Assembly (NCBI RefSeq): GCF_001457025.1
Contig: NZ_KQ758599.1
Span: 62,001 to 126,000, forward strand
Direction: 5' to 3'
DNA length: 64,000 nt
DNA from: Pseudarthrobacter enclensis
Lineage (GTDB): Bacteria; Actinomycetota; Actinomycetes; Actinomycetales; Micrococcaceae
Numbering within the stretch: the stretch's first letter is position 1; every line of letters begins with the position of its first letter. Below are positions 60,166 to 64,000 of this stretch, one piece after another. Below the pieces are notes generated by a model. The model did not search any database, was not told the DNA's origin, and saw only the letters and a program-made list of their open reading frames with translations. The position numbers were made by a program, and so were the translations under genes.

Positions 60166-61020
60166 TTAGCGGCCGTAGGGGCTGCCGAAGCCGCCGCCGT
60201 ACGGGTTGGCGAAGGGCTGCTGCTTGCGGAAGTACGGGGCCGCTGCCGGCAGGTACAGCAGCACAATGGCCGCAATGCCCATCAGCGTGCCCAGCGTGCC
60301 GATCGAGGGGACACTGAAGAGGCTGAACACGGACAGGGCCGCGAAGACCGTGCCCAGGATGCGCGCCCAGTTCTTGCCCTTGCGGACAAAGAAGGCCACC
60401 AGCAGGTAGAGCCCGGCTCCAATGATCGCGAAGACCACCAGGGTCCCCGCAATGACGCCCTGGATGTCATCATAGGTCACGCCGCTGGCGCCGCCGGCGG
60501 CCATCTGGTCCTCGAACGTCTGGCGGAACAGGGGATCGTCCAGCTGGGTGAGACCCAGCAGCATCGAGATGACGAAGATCGCGCCGGAGGCGATCAGGAG
60601 CCAGAACGAGATATTGACCAACTGCGGCACGCCGTTGCTGCCGGCGGCCTGGGGCTGCTCGGAGGGATACGGCGTGTACGGCGACTGGCCGAACTGCTGG
60701 CCCTGCTGGCCGTAACCCTGGCCTGCGTTCTGGCCATACTGGGGGGCGTTCTGCCCGAACTGCTGCCCGGCGTCCTGGCCGTAACCCGGGCCTGCGTTCT
60801 GTCCAAACTGCGGCGCGTTCTGGCCATACTGGGGAGTGCCCTGGCTCTGCTGGCCGTACTGCGGAGCGTTCTGCCCGTACTGCGGCGGGTTCTGGTCCTG
60901 CCGGGAATCCTGGCCGTACTGCGGTGCGTTGGACCCGTAGCGGGGCGGCTGGTTACCGGGCTCTCCGTTGCCGGACTGGGGATCGTTGGATGAGGGAGGC
61001 GGGACAGGGGGAGTGCTCAT
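60166..61020 (-). CDS. Membrane protein with disordered QYGQ-repeat N-terminus
   Basis: A 284-aa protein in two parts. Residues ~20-125 are almost only Gln, Asn, Tyr, Gly, Pro and Ala, with units such as NAPQYGQ, NAPQFGQ and NAGQGYGQ repeated about ten times, so disordered and prion-like in composition. Residues ~130-265 contain about four hydrophobic helices (ISFWLLIASGAIFVISMLLG, GTLVVFAIIGAGLYLLVAFF and others) of a DUF4064-like kind. The C-terminus is short and Gly/Tyr-rich. AGAAGGA precedes the ATG. Function unknown; no enzyme motif is visible. The next gene encodes a related membrane region. Confidence 0.82.
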   Translation of the reverse strand: MSTPPVPPPSSNDPQSGNGEPGNQPPRYGSNAPQYGQDSRQDQNPPQYGQNAPQYGQQSQGTPQYGQNAPQFGQNAGPGYGQDAGQQFGQNAPQYGQNAGQGYGQQGQQFGQSPYTPYPSEQPQAAGSNGVPQLVNISFWLLIASGAIFVISMLLGLTQLDDPLFRQTFEDQMAAGGASGVTYDDIQGVIAGTLVVFAIIGAGLYLLVAFFVRKGKNWARILGTVFAALSVFSLFSVPSIGTLGTLMGIAAIVLLYLPAAAPYFRKQQPFANPYGGGFGSPYGR

Positions 61021-61133
61021 GAGCGGTCCTTCTGCGGGTTGGGCTTACTGGCGGGTTGCCGAGGATCGGTCCAGTGCCCCTACCCCCAGCATGACTTAAA
61101 GTCCACCGTACCCCCGGCCGGCGCGGTTGGGGA

Positions 61134-61598
61134 TCATTCGGCAGAGGTATTCCGGCCGGGTGCCCCGCGGAACCAGGCCTGCGGCCGGGGCAGCCACATG
61201 AGGACGGTGGCCGCCAGGGCAACGAGGAACGCTATCCAGTTGCCTGCCTGGCCGGCGCCGGAGGCTCCGTTGACCACGGCGAGGACCAAGGTGATGGCCG
61301 CCAGCACCGTCAACGCCACCCTGGCCCACGCCCTGCCGGCCTTCAGCCGGAAGGCAAACACCACCTGGGCAACCCCCACCGATGCGGCCAGCAGCATCAG
61401 GATCAGCACTGCCGTGGCGGCAGCCGGTGCCGCGGCGAACAGGACCAGGGACCCGAGCATCCCCAGCAGGCCGCCCAGGACGGACAGGACGCCGCCCGCG
61501 AACCAGATCCAGAACGAGACCTTCAGCTCCACGGGCAGGCCGGCGAGGGAGAACAGTCCTGCCGCACCGCTGCGGGGAGCCCTGGAGAAGTTGGTCAT
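61134..61598 (-). CDS. Small four-helix membrane protein
   Basis: Protein of 154 aa with four hydrophobic stretches (VSFWIWFAGGVLSVLGGLLG, AATAVLILMLLAASVGVAQV, ARVALTVLAAITLVLAVVNG, GNWIAFLVALAATVLMWLPR). The layout resembles the membrane half of the neighbouring QYGQ protein, suggesting a common origin. TACAGT lies seven bases before the ATG on the minus strand, so I chose ATG 61598 over a GTG three codons upstream. Function unknown. Confidence 0.75.
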   Translation of the reverse strand: MTNFSRAPRSGAAGLFSLAGLPVELKVSFWIWFAGGVLSVLGGLLGMLGSLVLFAAAPAAATAVLILMLLAASVGVAQVVFAFRLKAGRAWARVALTVLAAITLVLAVVNGASGAGQAGNWIAFLVALAATVLMWLPRPQAWFRGAPGRNTSAE

Positions 61599-61649
61599 GG
61601 CGTTCACTGTAGCGCCGCCGTCGTTCCCTAACGCCCCGGAAATGCAGGA

Positions 61650-61688
61650 AGCCCCGGCACCTGGCCGTGGAAGGCCGGTGCCGGGGCT
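61650..61688. terminator. Terminator downstream of YceI gene
   Basis: A 12-bp perfect stem, AGCCCCGGCACC / GGTGCCGGGGCT, with a 15-nt loop that itself contains GGCC/GGCC. Confidence 0.75.
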
Positions 61689-61708
61689 GGTCCCGTGCGG
61701 AGCAGCGG

Positions 61709-62257
61709 CTAGGCTGCGGGAGCGATGAAGGCCAGTTCGAGGTTGATGGCAACCTTGTCGCTGACCAGCACGCCGCCGGTCTCCAGGACGGCGTTCCAGG
61801 TCAGGCCGAAGTCCTTGCGGCTGATGGTGGTCTCGGCGGAGACGCCGGCGCGGGTGTTGCCGAACGGATCCACGGCCACGCCGTTGAACTCGGTCTCCAG
61901 CGTGACGGGGCGGGTGACGCCCTTGATGGTCAGGTCGCCGGTGAGTTCGTAGCTGTTGCCCTTGGCCACCAGGCCGTTGGAGACGAAGGAGATCTCCGGG
62001 AACTTCTCCACGTCGAAGAAGTCCTCACCCTTGACGTGGCCGTCGCGGTTGGCGTCGCCGGAGTCGAAGCTGGCGGTATTGATGGTGGCGTTGATCTTCG
62101 AAGCGGCCACGTCCTCGGCGAGTTCAAGCGTGGCGGCGGCCTCGGTGAACTGGCCGCGCACCTTGCTGATGCCCGCGTGGCGGACGGTGAAGCCGATTTC
62201 GCTGTGCGAGTTGTCGAGGGTCCAGGTGCCGGTGGTGACGTCTGCGGGAAGTGCCAT
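61709..62257 (-). CDS. YceI-family lipid-binding protein
   Basis: Lipocalin-like beta-barrel, 182 aa, no signal peptide. Family landmarks: GTWTLDNSHSEIGFTVRHAG, SKVRGQFTEAAATLEL, INTASFDSGDANRDGHVKGE, DFFDVEKFPEISFVSNGL and LTIKGVTRPVTLE. Family members bind isoprenoid-type lipids. A palindrome in front of the promoter suggests control by a dimeric repressor, as is common for yceI genes next to MarR-type regulators, though no such regulator is adjacent. Confidence 0.92.
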   Translation of the reverse strand: MALPADVTTGTWTLDNSHSEIGFTVRHAGISKVRGQFTEAAATLELAEDVAASKINATINTASFDSGDANRDGHVKGEDFFDVEKFPEISFVSNGLVAKGNSYELTGDLTIKGVTRPVTLETEFNGVAVDPFGNTRAGVSAETTISRKDFGLTWNAVLETGGVLVSDKVAINLELAFIAPAA

Positions 62258-62360
62258 GGTGCTGCTCCTTGTGTCTGGATGACTGATCGGGTCTGTCAGG
62301 TTGATCGTGCCGTTGAAGCTTCATCGGTTGAAGTCTCAACTAACTTGCTGCATCCAGTAT

Positions 62361-62380
62361 AAACATGCATTTGCATGTTT
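62361..62380. promoter_or_regulatory. Palindromic operator upstream of yceI
   Basis: AAACATGCATTTGCATGTTT: 9-bp perfect arms around two bases. On the minus strand it lies directly upstream of TATACT (62361-62356), inside the spacer of the YceI promoter. Confidence 0.6.
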
Positions 62381-62417
62381 TGTTCCCGGCGGTGGAACAT
62401 TTCTTCAAAAACTTCAG

Positions 62418-62434
62418 TTCTACTCTGTGTAGAA
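62418..62434. promoter_or_regulatory. Inverted repeat upstream of phosphatase gene
   Basis: TTCTAC, five bases, GTAGAA, in the 215-bp region between yceI and the histidine phosphatase gene. A possible second operator or mRNA hairpin. Confidence 0.35.
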
Positions 62435-62473
62435 GATTTCGGATCGAACGCCATCTTTGAGAAACTGGTAAAC

Positions 62474-63154
62474 ATGCCCCAAGCCACTGTCCATCTGCTC
62501 CGCCATGGCGAGGTCCATAATCCGGACGGCGTCCTGTATGGACGGCTGCCCGAATTCCACCTCTCCGAGCTGGGTCGGGAGATGGCACGCATGCTCGCGG
62601 AGCACTTCCGCCAGAGGGTGGAAAACGGCGCCCGCATCACGTACCTGGCGGCCTCGCCCCTGGACCGTGCCCAGGAGACCGCAGCCCCCACCGCCGAGGC
62701 CCTGCGCCTGCAGATCCACACGGACGCGCGCATCATCGAGGCCGAGAACTACTTCGAGGGCATGAAGGTCACCAAGGCCGAACTCCGCCGGCCCAGGCAC
62801 TGGCCCCGGCTGGTGAACCCGCTGCGCCCGTCCTGGGGCGAGCCCTACAAGCAGCAGGCAGCCCGCGTCATGGAAGCGGTCCAGGAAGCCCGGCTGCGCG
62901 CCATCGAATCCGCCGACGGTGACTTTGGCGCCGCTGGCCCCGAAGCCATCATGGTCAGCCACCAGCTCCCCATCTGGGCCACCCGCCTCAGCGCGGAAGG
63001 CAAGCCCCTTTGGCATGACCCGCGGAAACGCGAATGCACCCTCACGTCCATCACGTCCCTGGTGTTCGACGACGACGGCAGCCTCCTGCGCGTCCACTAC
63101 AGCGAGCCGGCGGCGTCCCTTCTTCCCGGTGCCGCCAGCACCCCTGGAGCCTAA
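62474..63154 (+). CDS. Histidine phosphatase (phosphoglycerate mutase-like)
   Basis: Branch of the histidine phosphatase superfamily, 226 aa. The RHG signature is in TVHLLRHGEVHNPDGVLYGR, the second-half catalytic residues are in YLAASPLDRAQETAAPTAEA and the second His in AIMVSHQLPIWATRL. It is followed after 3 nt by the TlpA-like gene and then ccdA, a conserved actinobacterial order at the head of the cytochrome c maturation cluster. The ATG at 62474 is the first with homology; the upstream extension is not supported. Confidence 0.9.
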   Translation: MPQATVHLLRHGEVHNPDGVLYGRLPEFHLSELGREMARMLAEHFRQRVENGARITYLAASPLDRAQETAAPTAEALRLQIHTDARIIEAENYFEGMKVTKAELRRPRHWPRLVNPLRPSWGEPYKQQAARVMEAVQEARLRAIESADGDFGAAGPEAIMVSHQLPIWATRLSAEGKPLWHDPRKRECTLTSITSLVFDDDGSLLRVHYSEPAASLLPGAASTPGA

Positions 63155-63157
63155 GCA

Positions 63158-63769
63158 GTGACCCACAAAAACCTCACCTCCCGCCGCAGCGTGCTGGCTG
63201 CCGGCGGCCTCGCCCTGACCGCCCTGACCGTGGGCCTCACCGGGTGCGCGCAGGAAGATGCCCTCGCGCAGCAGGCCAAGGCCGGAGACAACAAGAACTA
63301 CGTGGCCGGCGACGGCTCAGTCACCGAGTTCGCGGCCGCGGACCGCAAGGACGCCGTCCAGGTCAACGGCACCCTGTTCAACGGCACCACGGTGTCGCCC
63401 GCAGATTTCCAGGGCAAGGTGACGGTCCTGAACTTCTGGTTCGCCGCCTGCGCCCCGTGCCGGGTGGAAGCGCCCATCCTCGAGGAACTCCACCAGGAGT
63501 TCAAGGACCAGGGCGTGCAGTTCTTCGGCGTGAACCTCCGCGACGAGAAAGCCACCGCCGAGGCGTTCGACAAGACGTTCAACCTCACGTACCCCAGCTT
63601 CGATGACAAGGACGGCGGAGTCCTGCTGTCCGTCTCCGGACTGGTCCCGCCAGGCGCCGTCCCCACCACCCTGGTCCTGGACAAGCAGGGCCGGGTGGCC
63701 TCCCGGGTCCTGGGCGAAATCCAGAAGGGCACACTGAAGGCCCTGATCACTGCCGCCGTGGCTGAGTAG
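63158..63769 (+). CDS. TlpA/ResA-like thioredoxin-fold lipoprotein
   Basis: Exported thiol-disulfide oxidoreductase, 203 aa. The signal (LTSRRSVLAAGGLALTALTV) has twin arginines and ends with the lipobox LTGC, so it is membrane-anchored outside. The thioredoxin core is VLNFWFAACAPCRVEAPILE with a CxxC active site near residue 97 and the cis-Pro in VPTTLVLD. Located before ccdA, it probably reduces apocytochrome c haem-binding cysteines using electrons passed by CcdA. GTG start. Confidence 0.9.
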   Translation: MTHKNLTSRRSVLAAGGLALTALTVGLTGCAQEDALAQQAKAGDNKNYVAGDGSVTEFAAADRKDAVQVNGTLFNGTTVSPADFQGKVTVLNFWFAACAPCRVEAPILEELHQEFKDQGVQFFGVNLRDEKATAEAFDKTFNLTYPSFDDKDGGVLLSVSGLVPPGAVPTTLVLDKQGRVASRVLGEIQKGTLKALITAAVAE

Positions 63770-63784
63770 CGGCGGCGCGGTACC

Positions 63785-64000
63785 GTGAACAGCCCCTTCG
63801 CCGAAGCCATCCTGAACGGTTCGCTGCTTCTTGCCATTCCCGTGGCGCTGCTGGCCGGACTGGTGTCCTTCCTCTCTCCCTGCGTGCTGCCCCTGGTGCC
63901 CGGCTACCTGGGCTACGTCACCGGGCTGAGCGGCGTGGACCTGCAGAAACAGCGCCGCGGCCGGATGTTCGCCGGGATCGGTCTGTTCGTGCTGGGCTTC
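63785..64000 (+). CDS. ccdA: Cytochrome c biogenesis protein CcdA (C-terminus cut by window edge)
   Basis: The first 72 residues of a polytopic membrane thiol-electron carrier: LLLAIPVALLAGLVSFLSPC, then VLPLVPGYLGYVTGLSGVDL with the conserved Pro-Cys and the second Pro-rich motif. The GTG start lies 15 bases after the TlpA-like stop. CcdA moves reducing equivalents from cytoplasmic thioredoxin to extracytoplasmic thioredoxin-like partners such as the preceding gene product. Confidence 0.9.
   Translation, partial: MNSPFAEAILNGSLLLAIPVALLAGLVSFLSPCVLPLVPGYLGYVTGLSGVDLQKQRRGRMFAGIGLFVLGF

Noticed and set aside
60650..60950. Direct repeats that look like a tandem DNA repeat or CRISPR-like array
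   Set aside because: The repeats are codon-phased (NAPQYGQ-type units) in the membrane-protein gene; units are short, imperfect and lack spacers.

Overview
The window is high-GC DNA from an actinobacterium, most likely Arthrobacter or Pseudarthrobacter (Micrococcaceae). Supporting signs are BldC, the 32-residue ribosomal protein bS22, a Rex repressor, a DUF222/HNH (13E12-type) gene, and many genes whose -10 box lies only 6-7 nt before the start codon, as expected for leaderless transcripts. The genus is inferred from gene content and style, not from a marker gene.

Layout. 1-4.3 kb holds housekeeping genes: a truncated TrkH K+ channel, an AcuC-type deacetylase, an ArsR regulator and an FMN-dependent alpha-hydroxy-acid (lactate) dehydrogenase. 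4.4-56.1 kb is an almost unbroken island for uptake and breakdown of pectin, specifically rhamnogalacturonan-I oligosaccharides. It contains (i) a LacI regulator divergent from an oxidative uronate operon: Gfo/Idh oxidoreductase, candidate uronate dehydrogenase, KdgD, an enolase-superfamily dehydratase or cycloisomerase, and alpha-ketoglutarate semialdehyde dehydrogenase; (ii) a minus-strand operon of a sugar-binding lipoprotein, an alpha/beta-hydrolase, a Gfo/Idh-PmoA fusion and a degenerate M24 protein; (iii) three pairs of CUT1-type permeases with five binding proteins and no ATPase gene; (iv) GH42 beta-galactosidase, GH78 alpha-L-rhamnosidase, CE12 and CE7 acetylesterases, a YesU-like DUF1961 protein and two YesL/DUF624 membrane proteins; (v) a second LacI regulator divergent from rhaM-rhaI-rhaED-rhaB-lutABC, which takes L-rhamnose to DHAP and L-lactate and then oxidises lactate to pyruvate; (vi) two MFS/GPH sugar carriers. 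56.1-64 kb returns to core genes: a DAHP synthase behind an aromatic-codon leader peptide, bldC, bS22, a HAD phosphatase, a glutaredoxin-like protein, rex, two membrane proteins, YceI, a histidine phosphatase, a TlpA-like lipoprotein and the start of ccdA.

How it works together. Oligosaccharides made outside the cell would be imported by the ABC systems (ATPase supplied in trans). They would be deacetylated and trimmed by signal-less cytoplasmic GH42, GH78 and CE enzymes to galactose, rhamnose and galacturonate. Rhamnose would feed rhaMI-ED-B-lutABC and galacturonate the oxidative route to 2-oxoglutarate. Two families of short palindromes are scattered in front of these genes: GAAAACGCTTTC-like (type A) and TTGAATCGTTTCA-like (type B). 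They match in number the two LacI regulators, and two intergenic regions carry both. No rhamnogalacturonan lyase or GH105 hydrolase is present in the window.

The most unusual items are the candidate attenuator before the DAHP synthase gene, a 61-nt nearly perfect hairpin between ABC and esterase genes, an M24 protein lacking three of five metal ligands, the Gfo/Idh-PmoA fusion with a PmoA-less paralogue, a 39-residue leaderless small protein, and a frameshifted acetyltransferase.
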